50,127 nucleotides of DNA. It comes from Clostridiaceae bacterium (GTDB taxonomy: Bacteria; Bacillota; Clostridia; Saccharofermentanales; DTU023). Under the pieces are notes generated by a model. That model saw only the letters and a program-made list of their open reading frames with translations, ran no database searches and was not told where the DNA came from. The stretch spans positions 1 through 50,127 of the forward strand of contig DUOO01000024.1 in the NCBI GenBank assembly GCA_012838795.1. Direction: 5' to 3'. The position numbers and the translations under genes were made by a program. Below, in pieces: positions 34,861-45,364 of this stretch (position 1 is the stretch's first letter; every line of letters begins with the position of its first letter).

Positions 34861-36168
34861 TTAATCGAGGAAACCTTTGTAATGACGCATCATAAGTTGA
34901 GATTCCAATTGAGTAATCATATCCATGGCAACTCCGACTACAATCAAAACCGAAGTTCCGCCAAACCAAATGTTCTGCATCGAATTAGTTATTAAACTAA
35001 GTAAGCTCGGGAATAAAACAATAAAGATTAAGAATAAAGCTTCAAACCAAAGCAAACGTTTCGATGTTTTGCCTATAAATGTTGATGTAGGTCTACCCGG
35101 TCTGATTCCCGGTATAAAACCGCCGTTCTTTTGCAAATTGTTCGCCATTTCTATCGGATTAAAAGAAATCGATGAGTAGAAGAAGGTAAATGCAAAAATA
35201 AACAATGCATATAAAACATAGTACAACGGATTACTCGAGAAATTCATGAACCATTGCGCAACTTTACCTTGAAAGCCGAATAAGGAGATAAGGGTTGATG
35301 GCAACATCAACACCGACACTGCAAAAATTACCGGTAAAACACCGCTTTGATTTACCTTGATCGGCAAATATGTGCTTTGTCCACCGTACATTTTACGTCC
35401 GATAACTTTCTTTGCATATTGCACAGGTATTCTGCGCTCAGCAGATTGAATATAAACTACTAAAGTAATGATTGCGACAAACACAATGATTACTAAAACA
35501 ACTCCCAAAATAGCCAAGAGAATATTACTTTGGCTCCATTTCATAAACGAGACATATATTGCCTGAATATTCATCGGGAAACGACTGATAATACCGGTGA
35601 AAATAATCATTGAGATTCCGTTACCGATACCTCGTTCATTAATCTGTTCCCCCAACCACATGATAAAGGCTGAACCGGCTGTAAAGCTGAAAATAATGAT
35701 TAAAGCATTGATTGCAGGAGGTAAAACGGTAGCTTCCGCAGATCTGCTTGAAGACCAGTAAGCAATCGACATAACCAATGCAAGAACAACTGTGACAAAT
35801 CTGGTAATCTTTTGAATTTTCTTACGACCGGCTTCACCTTCTTTCGACAATCTCTCAAGAGCAGGAATTGCTGCGGTCAATAATTGCATAATAATCGATG
35901 AGTTAATGTATGGTTGGATACCAAGGATAAAAATCGGGATTGCCCTAACTGTTTCACCGGTTAAAGTAATACCTGTGATTGTTTCCATGAAACCGCCATA
36001 CTGTCCAAGACGGTTAAAGAATTCCGTAAATGCCTGCACGCTGATTCCCGGTACAGGAATTGCAGTTCCCAAGCGGTATATCAACATTGCAATTAAAGTA
36101 AAGGCTATGCGTTTACGCAAATCTTTTATCTTAAATGCATTACGGAGTGTTTCAAACATACTGCCCAT
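34861..36168 (-). CDS. secY: Protein translocase subunit SecY
   Basis: The 435-residue protein forms the protein-conducting channel in the cytoplasmic membrane with SecE and SecG. It has ten membrane helices. Clear SecY blocks are YRLGTAIPVPGI, the loop FLGIQPYINSSIIMQLL-like segment near 80, ERRIPVQYAKKV and FNPIEMANNLQKNGGFIPGI, followed by RPG. The start at 36168 has GAGGAG eight bases upstream, lying inside the last codons of rplO. It is the last gene before the terminator. Confidence 0.96.
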   Translation of the reverse strand: MGSMFETLRNAFKIKDLRKRIAFTLIAMLIYRLGTAIPVPGISVQAFTEFFNRLGQYGGFMETITGITLTGETVRAIPIFILGIQPYINSSIIMQLLTAAIPALERLSKEGEAGRKKIQKITRFVTVVLALVMSIAYWSSSRSAEATVLPPAINALIIIFSFTAGSAFIMWLGEQINERGIGNGISMIIFTGIISRFPMNIQAIYVSFMKWSQSNILLAILGVVLVIIVFVAIITLVVYIQSAERRIPVQYAKKVIGRKMYGGQSTYLPIKVNQSGVLPVIFAVSVLMLPSTLISLFGFQGKVAQWFMNFSSNPLYYVLYALFIFAFTFFYSSISFNPIEMANNLQKNGGFIPGIRPGRPTSTFIGKTSKRLLWFEALFLIFIVLFPSLLSLITNSMQNIWFGGTSVLIVVGVAMDMITQLESQLMMRHYKGFLD

Positions 36169-36170
36169 GA

Positions 36171-36620
36171 TTAAATCTCCTCTACAGTTCCACCGGCATT
36201 CTCAATTTTTTCTTTTGCTGAAGCAGTGAAAGCATTAGCACGAACCGTGAGTTTTTTTGTTAATTCGCCACGACCCAAGATTTTAATGCCATCATTAACT
36301 TTCGGTATTGTCAAAACACCTGAATCATGAATCTTTTTTTCATCTACTACGGTTCCGTCTTCAAATTTATTTAATGACTCAACGTTAATTTCATGGTAAT
36401 GTTTTGCAAATCTTTTATTATTAAAACCGCGTTTCGGTAACCTTCTGTATAAAGGCATCTGTCCGCCTTCAAATTGCGGTCTTACTCCGCCACCCGAACG
36501 GGAATTCTGACCCTTGTGACCCCGACCCGAAGTCTTGCCGCTGCCACTTCCATGTCCACGGCCGACACGTGAACGTTTTCTAGTAGCGCCCGGGGCTGAT
36601 TTAATTTCGTTTAATTTCAT
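36171..36620 (-). CDS. rplO: 50S ribosomal protein L15
   Basis: The 149-residue protein has the Gly/Arg-rich N-terminus ([20 protein letters not shown]) and the C-terminal block [20 protein letters not shown] typical of L15, a late assembly protein of the large subunit. AGGAGG precedes the ATG; secY begins 2 bp after its stop. Confidence 0.97.
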   Translation of the reverse strand: MKLNEIKSAPGATRKRSRVGRGHGSGSGKTSGRGHKGQNSRSGGGVRPQFEGGQMPLYRRLPKRGFNNKRFAKHYHEINVESLNKFEDGTVVDEKKIHDSGVLTIPKVNDGIKILGRGELTKKLTVRANAFTASAKEKIENAGGTVEEI

Positions 36621-36629
36621 TATTGCCTC

Positions 36630-36809
36630 CTACGCCTGTTCTACTTCAACCAGATGTTCAATTACATGAAGCATACCTTTAGTTGGAGCATTATCCTTCT
36701 TTTCAACTGTTTGACCGATCTTTGATAAACCGATAGCCTGCAATGTTGCCAGCTGTTTTTTATTACAACCTGCCAAACTTCTTTTTAAAGTAATTTTTAA
36801 TTTACTCAT
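36630..36809 (-). CDS. rpmD: 50S ribosomal protein L30
   Basis: The 59-residue protein (SKLKITLKRSLAGCNKKQLA, then LQAIGLSKIGQTVEKKDNAP) is a normal short bacterial L30. The ATG at 36809 has GGAGG six bases upstream; the TTG one codon earlier is rejected. Confidence 0.96.
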   Translation of the reverse strand: MSKLKITLKRSLAGCNKKQLATLQAIGLSKIGQTVEKKDNAPTKGMLHVIEHLVEVEQA

Positions 36810-36823
36810 CAACAGCCTCCAAA

Positions 36824-37399
36824 CTAAATTTCATCTACGGATATACCGCGCTTTTTGGCGACCATTTGAGGTGATAATAAAGATCGTAAACCATCCATTG
36901 TCGCATTAACAACATTGTTAGGATTATTTGAACCTAACGATTTTGTTTTAATGTCCTGAATACCTGCCAGTTCACATATAGCACGAACCGGTCCTCCGGC
37001 AATAACTCCGGTACCTTCAGCTGCAGGCTTAAGCATAACTTTTCCTGCACCGTATTTACCGACAATTTCATGCGGAATCGTATTGTCAGCCAAAGATACT
37101 TTAATCATACTGCGTTTTGCTTCATCTCTGCCTTTGCGAATTGCATCAGGTATCTCTGCCGCTTTCCCCATTCCTTTACCTACTCTGCCCTCACCGTCAC
37201 CAACAATGACAATAGCTGTAAATCTGATATTACGTCCGCCTTTAACTGTTTTCGCAACACGTCCGATATGAATTACTCTATCTTTTAAACCATCATCTTC
37301 GCGATGTTGTCTGGGACGACGACCGCGACGCTCTTTACGTTCACCGTCACGAGGTCTATTACTCATTCCATCATTATTTCGTTCATTGAAATTACTCAT
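36824..37399 (-). CDS. rpsE: 30S ribosomal protein S5, with basic N-terminal arm
   Basis: The 191-residue protein has the S5 double-stranded-RNA-binding block ([20 protein letters not shown]) and C-terminal domain ([20 protein letters not shown]). The first 35-40 residues form an extra arm rich in Arg, Glu and Asp. The ATG at 37399 has AGAGGAG seven bases upstream; the ATG at 37405 is only one base from it and is unlikely. Confidence 0.96.
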   Translation of the reverse strand: MSNFNERNNDGMSNRPRDGERKERRGRRPRQHREDDGLKDRVIHIGRVAKTVKGGRNIRFTAIVIVGDGEGRVGKGMGKAAEIPDAIRKGRDEAKRSMIKVSLADNTIPHEIVGKYGAGKVMLKPAAEGTGVIAGGPVRAICELAGIQDIKTKSLGSNNPNNVVNATMDGLRSLLSPQMVAKKRGISVDEI

Positions 37400-37414
37400 T
37401 TTCATACTCCTCTA

Positions 37415-37783
37415 TCAGAACTTCAGACCGGCTTCTCTGGCGCCTTCAGCTAAAGCTGCAACTCTCCCGTGGTAAATATATCCGCTGCGATCAAAAACCA
37501 CTGAATTAATATCTTTTTCCAATGCTCTTTCAGCAACCAGCTTACCAACCAATTTAGCAGCTTCGCAATTACTTGTGCTTTTTACTTTCGAACTGATTTC
37601 TGCATCAAGAGTAGAAGCCGCAGCTAAAGTTGTACCTGTTGTATCGTCAATCATTTGAGCATAAGTATGTGAAAGGCTTCTAAACACACTAAGTCTAGGG
37701 CGTTCACTTGTACCGCTGATATGCTCACGTACCCTTGCATGTTTGCGTTGACGAATTTTATTTTTTTGAATTTTCTTTATCAT
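37415..37783 (-). CDS. rplR: 50S ribosomal protein L18
   Basis: The 122-residue protein binds 5S rRNA. It shows [20 protein letters not shown] and the C-terminal [20 protein letters not shown] followed by AREAGLKF, the family end. AAAGGA precedes the ATG. Confidence 0.97.
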   Translation of the reverse strand: MIKKIQKNKIRQRKHARVREHISGTSERPRLSVFRSLSHTYAQMIDDTTGTTLAAASTLDAEISSKVKSTSNCEAAKLVGKLVAERALEKDINSVVFDRSGYIYHGRVAALAEGAREAGLKF

Positions 37784-37801
37784 CGTCTATTCCTTTCCTT
37801 A

Positions 37802-38338
37802 TTATGCCCCGGTCTTACCTTCTTTGATACGTAAGACTTCATAATCATACTTAATACCCTTGCCTTTATAAGAATCAGGTATTCTGGTTCTGCGAATCTT
37901 TGCCGCAGTTTCTCCGACAAGTTGCTTATCAGCACCCGTAACCTTAATCTTATTTTGGCCTTCAACTGTTAAACTAATACCTTCAGGTTGTAAAATTTCT
38001 ACCGGATGTGATAAACCTACATTCAAGATCAACTTATTACCGTCCATCTGAACACGATAACCTACACCGGTTACTTCAAGGACTTTCGTAAAGCCGTCCT
38101 TAACGCCGATAACCATATTATTGATTAAAGAACGCATCAAGCCGTGCAAAGAACGACTTTCTTTTGAATCATTATCACGTTTGACAAGTATCTGACCTTC
38201 AGCAATTTCTATACTTATCGCCGGATGCAGTACTTGAGTTAAGACAGAGTTACCGCATTTTGCAGTAACTTCACCTTCTTTGACCGACACATCAACACCT
38301 TCCGGTATTGTTATCGGCATATTGCCTATTCTTGACAT
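37802..38338 (-). CDS. rplF: 50S ribosomal protein L6
   Basis: The 178-residue protein has two homologous domains: MSRIGNMPITIPEGVDVSVK at the start and the signature IRRTRIPDSYKGKGIKYDYE near the end. It lies near the factor-binding site of the large subunit. AGGAGG precedes the ATG. Confidence 0.97.
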   Translation of the reverse strand: MSRIGNMPITIPEGVDVSVKEGEVTAKCGNSVLTQVLHPAISIEIAEGQILVKRDNDSKESRSLHGLMRSLINNMVIGVKDGFTKVLEVTGVGYRVQMDGNKLILNVGLSHPVEILQPEGISLTVEGQNKIKVTGADKQLVGETAAKIRRTRIPDSYKGKGIKYDYEVLRIKEGKTGA

Positions 38339-38403
38339 TATCTATTCCTCCTGCTCTTAAGATTGCGACATTGATTAAATCTTTCAATGTCTTTTCAGAG
38401 TTA

Positions 38404-38799
38404 TCACCAAATAAACGCCATGACTTCGCCACCCACACCGGCTTGACGAGCTTTTTTATCTGTCATTAAACCTTTTGATGTGGAAACCAGCGCAATTCCC
38501 AGTCCGCCTAAAACACTCGGTAATTCATCTACATTTGCATAAACTCTCAAACCGGGCTTGGAGATTCTTTTCATACCGGAAATCACCGGTTGTTTGTCAT
38601 GATATTTTATTGTTATGGTCAAAAGACCTTGTTTGCTGTCTTCGGCAAAATCTACAGCTTTAATATAGCCTTCATCTAAAAGGATCTCTGCTATATTGCG
38701 TTTCAATTTTGAAGATGGTATTTGACAAGATTCATGGCCAGCTCTGCCGGCATTACGAATTCTTGTAAGCATATCAGCAATTGGATCTGTTATTTGCAT
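38404..38799 (-). CDS. rpsH: 30S ribosomal protein S8
   Basis: The 131-residue protein begins [20 protein letters not shown] and ends with [20 protein letters not shown], typical of S8, which binds the central domain of 16S rRNA and in other bacteria represses its own operon. AAAGGAG precedes the ATG. A 65-bp gap separates it from rplF. Confidence 0.97.
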   Translation of the reverse strand: MQITDPIADMLTRIRNAGRAGHESCQIPSSKLKRNIAEILLDEGYIKAVDFAEDSKQGLLTITIKYHDKQPVISGMKRISKPGLRVYANVDELPSVLGGLGIALVSTSKGLMTDKKARQAGVGGEVMAFIW

Positions 38800-38816
38800 A
38801 TTATTCTCCTTTACAG

Positions 38817-39002
38817 TTACCAGCTGGCTTTGCGCACGCCCGGAATTTGACCTTTATAGGCAAGTTCGCGGAAACATAAACGACAAATACCATATTTACG
38901 CATATAAGAACGCGGACGTCCGCATAATTGACAACGGTTGTGTTGACGTGTTGAAAATTTCGCAGGTTTTTTCGCTTTTTCTCTCATTGCTTTTTTAGCC
39001 AT
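38817..39002 (-). CDS. rpsN: 30S ribosomal protein S14, zinc type
   Basis: The 61-residue short form has two C-x2-C pairs ([20 protein letters not shown]) that bind zinc. This is the Gram-positive S14Z type. GGGGAGGG precedes the ATG. Confidence 0.97.
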   Translation of the reverse strand: MAKKAMREKAKKPAKFSTRQHNRCQLCGRPRSYMRKYGICRLCFRELAYKGQIPGVRKASW

Positions 39003-39013
39003 TTTTCCCTCCC

Positions 39014-39556
39014 CTATTTCCTATAAGGCATACCTAGGCCTGTCAATAAAGCCTTGGCTTCTTCATCAGTTTTTGCAGTTGTAACAATTACAATATCCAT
39101 ACCGCGAATTTTATCGATTGAATCATAATCAATTTCCGGGAAAATTAATTGTTCTTTTGTTCCCATTGCGAAATTGCCTCTGCCATCAAAAGAATTAGGA
39201 TTAATACCACGAAAGTCACGTGTTCGGGGTAAAGCAATATTAACTAATTTATCGAAGAATTCATACATTCTTTCACCACGCAAAGTAACTTTACAACCGA
39301 CTTGCATTCCTGCCCGTAGTTTAAAGTTAGCAACTGATTTTTTCGCTTTGGTTACTATCGGTTTTTGACCGGAAATAACGGTAAGATCTTCCACAACGTT
39401 ATCCATTGCTTTCGCATCATCTTTTGCGTCACTTACACCTACGTTCAATACTATTTTTTCCAATTTCGGAATTTCCATTACTGAAGTGTATTTGAATTGC
39501 TCTTTCAAGGCAGGAGCAACTTCGTTTTTATATTTTTCAACTAATCTGTTAGCCAT
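39014..39556 (-). CDS. rplE: 50S ribosomal protein L5
   Basis: The 180-residue 5S rRNA-binding protein shows [20 protein letters not shown]-like N-terminal sequence, [36 protein letters not shown] and [20 protein letters not shown], all family blocks. A GGGGG site precedes the ATG. Confidence 0.97.
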   Translation of the reverse strand: MANRLVEKYKNEVAPALKEQFKYTSVMEIPKLEKIVLNVGVSDAKDDAKAMDNVVEDLTVISGQKPIVTKAKKSVANFKLRAGMQVGCKVTLRGERMYEFFDKLVNIALPRTRDFRGINPNSFDGRGNFAMGTKEQLIFPEIDYDSIDKIRGMDIVIVTTAKTDEEAKALLTGLGMPYRK

Positions 39557-39569
39557 CTATATTGCCCCC

Positions 39570-39899
39570 TTACCCCTTCACTGAATCAATCGTCTTACCT
39601 GATGCTTTGCTGTAACGAACTTTAACACCATTTTCAAAACGTCTTCCGGTTTTTGTCGGTCTTTTGGTATCCGGACAAACCAACATAACATTTGAACTGT
39701 GGATTTTTCCTTCTTGCTGAAGAATGCCGCCGGCTTCCAAGTGAGTTCTTGCTTTCTTATGTTTGGTTTGCATATTAACGCCTTCAACAATAACTTGTGA
39801 AGTTTTTGGAAAAACAGCTAATACTTTTCCGGTTTTACCGGCGTCTTTACCGCTTAAAATATAGACAGTATCATCTACTTTTACATGTAATTTACCCAT
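39570..39899 (-). CDS. rplX: 50S ribosomal protein L24
   Basis: The 109-residue protein has the KOW motif (VDDTVYILSGKDAGKTGKVL) and the block GVNMQTKHKKARTHLEAGGI. It is an early assembly protein near the tunnel exit. The site GGAGG is close to the ATG. Confidence 0.97.
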   Translation of the reverse strand: MGKLHVKVDDTVYILSGKDAGKTGKVLAVFPKTSQVIVEGVNMQTKHKKARTHLEAGGILQQEGKIHSSNVMLVCPDTKRPTKTGRRFENGVKVRYSKASGKTIDSVKG

Positions 39900-39910
39900 T
39901 AACTGCCTCC

Positions 39911-40279
39911 TTATAATACTTCCGGTGCCAAGGACAAAATTTTCATATAATTCTTTTCACGTAATTCTCTGGCTATCGGCCCGAAAATACGTGTGCCTTG
40001 CGGATTTCCGTCATCATTCAAAATAACGGCTGCATTTTCATCAAAACGGATGGTTGTTCCGTCACGACGACGAACGCCTTTCTTAGTTCTTACTATTACC
40101 GCTTTAACTACGTCACCTTTTTTAACAACTCCACCGGGAATTGCTTCTTTAACAGAACATACGATGACATCGCCGATATTGGCATATCTGCGATTGGTGC
40201 CGCCTAAAACTCTAATACACAATAATTTACGGGCACCGGTATTATCCGCGGATTTTAGAGTAGATTCTTGTTGTATCAT
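39911..40279 (-). CDS. rplN: 50S ribosomal protein L14
   Basis: From the ATG at 40279 it has 122 residues, the normal length, and starts [20 protein letters not shown]. The signature [18 protein letters not shown]-like block and C-terminal [16 protein letters not shown] are present. AAGGAGG lies seven bases upstream; the ATG at 40285 is only one base from it and is rejected. Confidence 0.97.
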   Translation of the reverse strand: MIQQESTLKSADNTGARKLLCIRVLGGTNRRYANIGDVIVCSVKEAIPGGVVKKGDVVKAVIVRTKKGVRRRDGTTIRFDENAAVILNDDGNPQGTRIFGPIARELREKNYMKILSLAPEVL

Positions 40280-40308
40280 TTCCATTCCTCCTTATGAAAT
40301 CAGCGGAA

Positions 40309-40566
40309 TTATTTCGCTTTTTCTATAATTTTCACTAAACGCCAGCTCTTAGTTTTACTAAGCGGACGAGTTTCCATAATACGAACTCGGTCACCAATGC
40401 CGCACTGATTTTCTTCATCATGAGCTGTAAATTTTTTTGTCTTTTTAATGTATTTTTTATACAAGGGATGACGCACATGTTCTTCTACTGCAACAGTAAT
40501 CGTCTTATCCATTTTATCGGAAATAACTATTCCGACTCTTTGTTTTCGATTATTTCTTTCGCTCAT
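40309..40566 (-). CDS. rpsQ: 30S ribosomal protein S17
   Basis: The 85-residue OB-fold protein has the block [17 protein letters not shown], then [20 protein letters not shown] and [20 protein letters not shown]. Its ATG overlaps the rpmC stop (ATGA), so the two are translationally coupled. Confidence 0.97.
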   Translation of the reverse strand: MSERNNRKQRVGIVISDKMDKTITVAVEEHVRHPLYKKYIKKTKKFTAHDEENQCGIGDRVRIMETRPLSKTKSWRLVKIIEKAK

Positions 40567-40781
40567 ACTTTATCCCCTTGCTTCTTTTCTTCTGCCATCT
40601 CGATTTCACGCAAAATTGTTTTAACGCGAGCTATATCTCGTCTGACCATTTTGAGTTCCATAGGATTATCAAGTTGATTCGTTGCATGTTGAAATCTTAA
40701 TTTGAATAGCTGTTCTTTGAGTTCGAGTAATTCCTGATTTAATTCAGCAACTGTCATTTCACGCAATTCTGTAACTTTCAT
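40563..40781 (-). CDS. rpmC: 50S ribosomal protein L29
   Basis: The 72-residue helical protein ([20 protein letters not shown]) is a normal L29 with the block [13 protein letters not shown]. Two adjacent ATG codons are possible (40784 and 40781); the second is chosen because GGAGG is seven bases away. Either way it touches or overlaps the rplP stop. Confidence 0.95.
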   Translation of the reverse strand: MKVTELREMTVAELNQELLELKEQLFKLRFQHATNQLDNPMELKMVRRDIARVKTILREIEMAEEKKQGDKV

Positions 40782-41347
40782 CATTCAACCTCCTCAGCCT
40801 GCTCATCGGAGTCAGCAGCTCCTTCAGCTTCACCTGCAGCTTCAGCAGATTCTTCAGCAGCCATTTCAGCTTCTTCAAGTTGCTCGATGACATCCGCTTG
40901 AACTTCCGAATATTTTGCTAACTCTTCTTCAGTTAATTCAACATCGCTGATCACAAAACGAGTTTTGATCGGTAATTTATGAGATGCCAGACGGAAAGCT
41001 TCACGAGCTGTTTTTTCCGGAACTCCGGCTAACTCAAACATTACTCTGCCCGGTTTTACAATAGCCACCCAATATTCGGGGGAACCTTTACCGGAACCCA
41101 TTCTGGTTTCTGCCGGTTTTGACGTAACCGATTTATCCGGGAATATTTTTATCCACACTTTTCCACCACGACGCAAGTAACGATTAATCGCAATACGAGC
41201 AGCTTCAATTTGATTACTGGTAATCCAGGCAGGTTCCAGCGCCTGCAAGCCATATTCACCATAAGATACTTTATTGCCACGCAATGCTTTGCCCTTCATG
41301 CGCCCACGATGTTGTTTTCTATATTTAACACGCTTTGGCATTAACAT
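40781..41347 (-). CDS. rplP: 50S ribosomal protein L16 with acidic C-terminal tail
   Basis: Residues 1-140 are standard L16: [20 protein letters not shown] from residue 3, then [20 protein letters not shown] and [20 protein letters not shown]. The canonical protein ends at about residue 140, but this one continues for nearly 50 more residues rich in Glu and Ala ([20 protein letters not shown]). Such an acidic tail is unusual for an rRNA-binding protein. The ATG at 41347 is nine bases from AGGAGG; the family-type Met two codons later is 15 away. Confidence 0.95.
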   Translation of the reverse strand: MLMPKRVKYRKQHRGRMKGKALRGNKVSYGEYGLQALEPAWITSNQIEAARIAINRYLRRGGKVWIKIFPDKSVTSKPAETRMGSGKGSPEYWVAIVKPGRVMFELAGVPEKTAREAFRLASHKLPIKTRFVISDVELTEEELAKYSEVQADVIEQLEEAEMAAEESAEAAGEAEGAADSDEQAEEVE

Positions 41348-41349
41348 TA

Positions 41350-42030
41350 TTACTCGCCTCCTTCAGAATCAGATTGATTGTTTTTATCTGATTTAGGTAG
41401 AGGTATAATCTCACCTTTATAGATCCAAACTTTTGTTCCGATTATACCGTATGTAGTATTTGCTTCAGCAAAACCATAATCAATATCTGCTCTTAAAGTA
41501 TGAAGAGGAATTGTGCCTTCATGGTACTGTTCGCCACGAGCAATCTCCGCACCGCCCAAACGACCTGAACACATAGTCTTGATACCTTTAGCACCTTGTT
41601 TCATGGTGCGGCTGATAGCTTGTTTCATAGCTCTGCGATATGAAACACGCTCTTCCAATTGTTTTGCAATTGATTCTGCTACTAATTGAGCATCCAAATC
41701 GGCAATTTTTATTTCTTTAACATTGATAAAGAATGCTTTTTTAAACTTTTTCGTCAATTTCTTTTTCAGCACTTCTATTTCTGAACCTTGACGCCCGATG
41801 ATAATTCCCGGTTTTGCAGTTGAGATCGTGATAATTGTTCTTGCGTCACCTTCACGTTCAATCTCAATACGGGATACACCGGCTCGACCGGTTTCCTTTT
41901 TAACAAAATCACGGATTTGTGCGTCTTCCACCAAGTATCGAGCAAAGTCTTTTTTGTCAGCATACCAACGAGTATCCCAATCTTTGATTACTCCAACACG
42001 AAACCCATGCGGATTTACTTTTTGACCCAT
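41350..42030 (-). CDS. rpsC: 30S ribosomal protein S3
   Basis: The 226-residue protein has the KH domain with [20 protein letters not shown] and the C-terminal block [20 protein letters not shown]. It forms part of the mRNA entry site. Its ATG shares one base with the rplV stop (TAATG), and GAGGAGG lies in the end of rplV. Confidence 0.97.
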   Translation of the reverse strand: MGQKVNPHGFRVGVIKDWDTRWYADKKDFARYLVEDAQIRDFVKKETGRAGVSRIEIEREGDARTIITISTAKPGIIIGRQGSEIEVLKKKLTKKFKKAFFINVKEIKIADLDAQLVAESIAKQLEERVSYRRAMKQAISRTMKQGAKGIKTMCSGRLGGAEIARGEQYHEGTIPLHTLRADIDYGFAEANTTYGIIGTKVWIYKGEIIPLPKSDKNNQSDSEGGE

Positions 42031-42515
42031 TAGTTAGCCTCCTCTATTATTTCTTTAACTGTCAAACGAATATTACTGCTTCTTTTCAACAACCTGTCAG
42101 CAGCACCTTTGGCACGCGGTCTATATCTTTTTAATGTAACACCGGGACCTACTTGGCAATCAACAACATATAAATCATCACGATTAAGGTTATTGTTGTT
42201 TACCGCATTGGCGCTTGCTTGTTCAATCAATTTGATCAAGATAGGCGATGCAGCTTTAGGTGTATATCGCAAAATAGCTATGGCTTCATCAACTTGTTTG
42301 TTCATTATGTTGCGAACAACAATACTGACCTTTGAAGGACTGACTCTGACATGATTAATCTTTGCCGTTCCGCTGTCTTTGCCGATACCCAATACTTTAC
42401 GTTCTTTCTTGGTTAAAGTGCGTTTTTTAGCTGAACGTGGGGCTATAGAACAATGATCTTTAATGATTTGTTCTCTGTTATCTAGCAATTCTTGTCTTGT
42501 ATAAGTTTTTGACAT
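42030..42515 (-). CDS. rplV: 50S ribosomal protein L22 with N-terminal extension
   Basis: The L22 core starts near residue 50 ([20 protein letters not shown]) and includes [20 protein letters not shown] and [10 protein letters not shown], the tunnel-lining loop. Before it is an extra charged segment of about 48 residues ([20 protein letters not shown]). Typical L22 proteins are 110-115 residues; this one has 161. AAGGAGG precedes the first ATG, so the extension is really translated. Confidence 0.95.
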   Translation of the reverse strand: MSKTYTRQELLDNREQIIKDHCSIAPRSAKKRTLTKKERKVLGIGKDSGTAKINHVRVSPSKVSIVVRNIMNKQVDEAIAILRYTPKAASPILIKLIEQASANAVNNNNLNRDDLYVVDCQVGPGVTLKRYRPRAKGAADRLLKRSSNIRLTVKEIIEEAN

Positions 42516-42540
42516 TTTTTCCTCCTTCCGTTTCAGCTAA

Positions 42541-42822
42541 TTATTTCATTCTTGTTCGTGTTTCAGATTTGGCATGGCCGCGGAATAGTCTCGTCGGAGC
42601 AAATTCACCCAATTTATGACCTACCATCTCTTCAGTTATATATACCGGAACATGTTTTCTGCCATCATGCACAGCTATCGTATGACCAACCATTTCCGGG
42701 AAGATCGTAGAATCACGTGACCATGTTCTGATAACTTTATGTTCATTCTTTTCATTCATTTCTTCGATGCGGCGCATCAGGGCTTCTTCAACGTAGAAAC
42801 CTTTTTTCATTGAACGACTCAT
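42541..42822 (-). CDS. rpsS: 30S ribosomal protein S19
   Basis: The 93-residue protein begins [20 protein letters not shown] and contains [20 protein letters not shown] and [20 protein letters not shown], all canonical. It pairs with S13 at the subunit head. AGGAGGG precedes the ATG. Confidence 0.97.
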   Translation of the reverse strand: MSRSMKKGFYVEEALMRRIEEMNEKNEHKVIRTWSRDSTIFPEMVGHTIAVHDGRKHVPVYITEEMVGHKLGEFAPTRLFRGHAKSETRTRMK

Positions 42823-42833
42823 ATGTCACCCTC

Positions 42834-43664
42834 CTATTTCTTACGTCTTCTTATAATGTACTTATTAGATTCTTTGTTCTTTTTACGGGTTTTTTTACCA
42901 ACCGTAGGGACTCCCCAAGGTGTGCGCGGGCTGGGCAAGCCGATTGACGTGGCACCTTCTCCGCCACCGTGCGGATGGTCGACAGGATTCATTGCAAGCC
43001 CTCTGACTGAAGGTCTTAAACCTTTATGACGTTGACGTCCTGCTTTACCGATCTTAATGTTTTCATGTTCGATATTTCCGACAGTACCGATCGTTGCTCT
43101 GCAATTGATCGGAATCAACCTGAATTCACCGGATGGCATACGTAACTGAGCATATTTGCCTTCTTTTGCCATTAAACTGGCAGAAGCACCGGCTGAACGA
43201 ACCAACTGCGCACCGCGACCGGGATGCATTTCGATATTGTGAATTACCGTACCTACCGGAATATCACGCAACGCCAAGGTATTGCCGACACTGATATCCG
43301 AACCCTTGCCGGAAACTACTTGCATACCTACTTTAAGTCCTTGCGGAGCTAAAATATATGCTTTTTGTCCGTCAACGTATTGAATCAATGCTAAAAACGC
43401 AGTGCGATTAGGATCGTATTCAATTGCTTTTACTGTTGCCGGAATACCGTCTCTTTGACGTTTCCAGTCAATAATTCTTATCTTTTGACGATTGCCGCCG
43501 CCTCTGTGTCGAACGGTAATGCGTCCATAATTGTTTCTGCCGCTATACTTCTTCTTGGATACTAAAAGACTTTTTTCGGGCTTTTTATCTGTCAGTTCAG
43601 AATAATCTGCCACTGTCATAAATCTTTTACCAGGAGAAGTCGGACGAAAGCTTTTTATTGCCAT
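42834..43664 (-). CDS. rplB: 50S ribosomal protein L2
   Basis: The 276-residue protein is a core part of the peptidyl-transferase region. It shows [20 protein letters not shown], the block [20 protein letters not shown] and the signature [13 protein letters not shown] with the conserved His. AAGGAG precedes the ATG. Confidence 0.98.
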   Translation of the reverse strand: MAIKSFRPTSPGKRFMTVADYSELTDKKPEKSLLVSKKKYSGRNNYGRITVRHRGGGNRQKIRIIDWKRQRDGIPATVKAIEYDPNRTAFLALIQYVDGQKAYILAPQGLKVGMQVVSGKGSDISVGNTLALRDIPVGTVIHNIEMHPGRGAQLVRSAGASASLMAKEGKYAQLRMPSGEFRLIPINCRATIGTVGNIEHENIKIGKAGRQRHKGLRPSVRGLAMNPVDHPHGGGEGATSIGLPSPRTPWGVPTVGKKTRKKNKESNKYIIRRRKK

Positions 43665-43691
43665 ATTAATTCACTCCTTCTTCGATCCGGC

Positions 43692-44045
43692 CTAAATCCC
43701 GAATCCAAATTCTTCAATTGAATTTTTATATTTTCTTGAAGTCTTCTGTTCTTTACCGCCTTCAACCAAATATGTCGTTTCTTGTGGATCAAGATCAATT
43801 GTGACAATTGCTTTTTTCCAATCGGCTGTCTTACCGGTATTCCTATTTACACGTTTCATCTTGCCGGACACATTTTGTGTATTGACTTTCAAAACACGAA
43901 CATTAAACAACTTTTCAATAGCTTGTCTTACTTCGGTCTTTGTAGCTTTTCGATCAACTGCAAAAGTATATTTGCCATCCATGCTGTCCATGTTGCTGCG
44001 TTCAGTGATTATCGGTTTAATGATAATATCATTCGGGTTTCTCAT
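43692..44045 (-). CDS. rplW: 50S ribosomal protein L23
   Basis: The 117-residue protein (IIIKPIITERSNMDSMDGKY, then VRQAIEKLFNVRVLKVNTQN) lies at the tunnel exit and docks trigger factor and SRP. It is slightly longer than usual at its C-terminus. It overlaps rplD by 4 bp with AGGAGG inside the rplD end. Confidence 0.96.
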   Translation of the reverse strand: MRNPNDIIIKPIITERSNMDSMDGKYTFAVDRKATKTEVRQAIEKLFNVRVLKVNTQNVSGKMKRVNRNTGKTADWKKAIVTIDLDPQETTYLVEGGKEQKTSRKYKNSIEEFGFGI

Positions 44046-44665
44046 ACGTAGACCTCCTGAACTTTATTAACAGCTTCATTGGTAAAAATAATGTTCTTAT
44101 ATTTTAATAAATCATACACATTCATTGTATTAACCAATGCTGTTTTTACATCTTTAATATTTGCTGCAGATTTCTCAACATTGCTATTCGGTTCCGCCAT
44201 AATAAATAGTGACGAACCTTGCAATTCCAAATTATTGATCGTTTTAACCATTTCTTTGGTTTTAATTTCTTCGAGCTCCAGCTTGTCCAAAACTTTGATG
44301 CGATCAGCGCTTAAAGCTTGTGACAACACTGATTTCATTGCTAATCTGCGCATTTTTTTATTTGTTTTATAAGAATAGTCACGGGGCACAGGTCCGAAAA
44401 CAACTCCGCCGCCCACATGGTTAGCGGCTCTGATTGAGCCTTGACGTGCTCTGCCTGTACCTTTTTGTCTATAAGGTTTTCTTCCGCCGCCTCTTACTTC
44501 ACTGCGGCCTTTCACTTTGGAAGTCCCCTGACGTTTATTAGCAAGTTGATTTTTGACGATACGATGTACAACATCTTCATTGGGTTCTATTCCGAAGATG
44601 GCATCTTCCAATTCAATATCACCAATTATTTCACCTTGCATGTTATACAAATTAGTCTTTGCCAT
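44042..44665 (-). CDS. rplD: 50S ribosomal protein L4
   Basis: The 207-residue protein has the extended tunnel loop (GGGRKPYRQKGTGRARQGSI) and PRDYSYKTNKKMRRLAMKSV. In some bacteria L4 also represses the S10 operon; the long leader upstream of rpsJ would allow such control, but this is not shown. GGGAGGAG precedes the ATG. Confidence 0.97.
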   Translation of the reverse strand: MAKTNLYNMQGEIIGDIELEDAIFGIEPNEDVVHRIVKNQLANKRQGTSKVKGRSEVRGGGRKPYRQKGTGRARQGSIRAANHVGGGVVFGPVPRDYSYKTNKKMRRLAMKSVLSQALSADRIKVLDKLELEEIKTKEMVKTINNLELQGSSLFIMAEPNSNVEKSAANIKDVKTALVNTMNVYDLLKYKNIIFTNEAVNKVQEVYV

Positions 44666-44682
44666 ATAATTCTCCTCCCAGC

Positions 44683-45306
44683 CTAACGTGTTTTGACGGA
44701 AGTTTTGATTTCTAACAAACCGCCTTTTGGTCCCGGTACAGCACCTTTAACGACCAAAATATTACGCTCACCGTCTACTTGAATTACTTCCAAGTTTTGT
44801 ACTGTAACGCGTTTATTTCCCATTTGTCCGGGTAATTTTTTGCCCTTCGGAACTCTGGAAGGCGTAGCTGAAGAACCCATCGAGCCTGCAGAACGGTGAT
44901 ATTTTGAACCGTGAGCCATGGGTCCTCTGCTGAAACCGTGTCTTTTGATAGCACCTTGAAAGCCTTTGCCTTTCGAGGTTCCGGAGATGTCTACTTTATC
45001 ACCGGTTTCAAACATTTCATCAACTTTCAGAACTTGACCCGTTTCATATTCATCTGTATTTTTGAATTCTTTCAAAATACGCATCGGTTCAACATTAATT
45101 TTTTTAAATTGACCGTTTACGGGTTTATTGTTCTTTTTTGTCTTATCGTACCCTACTTTAACTGCTTGATAACCTTCGACTTCATCCGTTTTGTTTTGAA
45201 CTACGGTTACAGGACCGCAATCGATAACGGTAACGGGAATCATTAAACCATGTTCATCAAACAGTTGAGTCATACCGGCTTTTCTACCGAGCATAAATCT
45301 GTTCAT
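44683..45306 (-). CDS. rplC: 50S ribosomal protein L3
   Basis: The 207-residue protein shows the L3 blocks [40 protein letters not shown] and [20 protein letters not shown], an arm that reaches the peptidyl-transferase centre. AAGGAGG precedes the ATG. Confidence 0.97.
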   Translation of the reverse strand: MNRFMLGRKAGMTQLFDEHGLMIPVTVIDCGPVTVVQNKTDEVEGYQAVKVGYDKTKKNNKPVNGQFKKINVEPMRILKEFKNTDEYETGQVLKVDEMFETGDKVDISGTSKGKGFQGAIKRHGFSRGPMAHGSKYHRSAGSMGSSATPSRVPKGKKLPGQMGNKRVTVQNLEVIQVDGERNILVVKGAVPGPKGGLLEIKTSVKTR

Positions 45307-45364
45307 TACTTTTTTCCTCCTTGGTTATTGGTTCGTTATTACGAACATTGACCCGGACCTAAGT

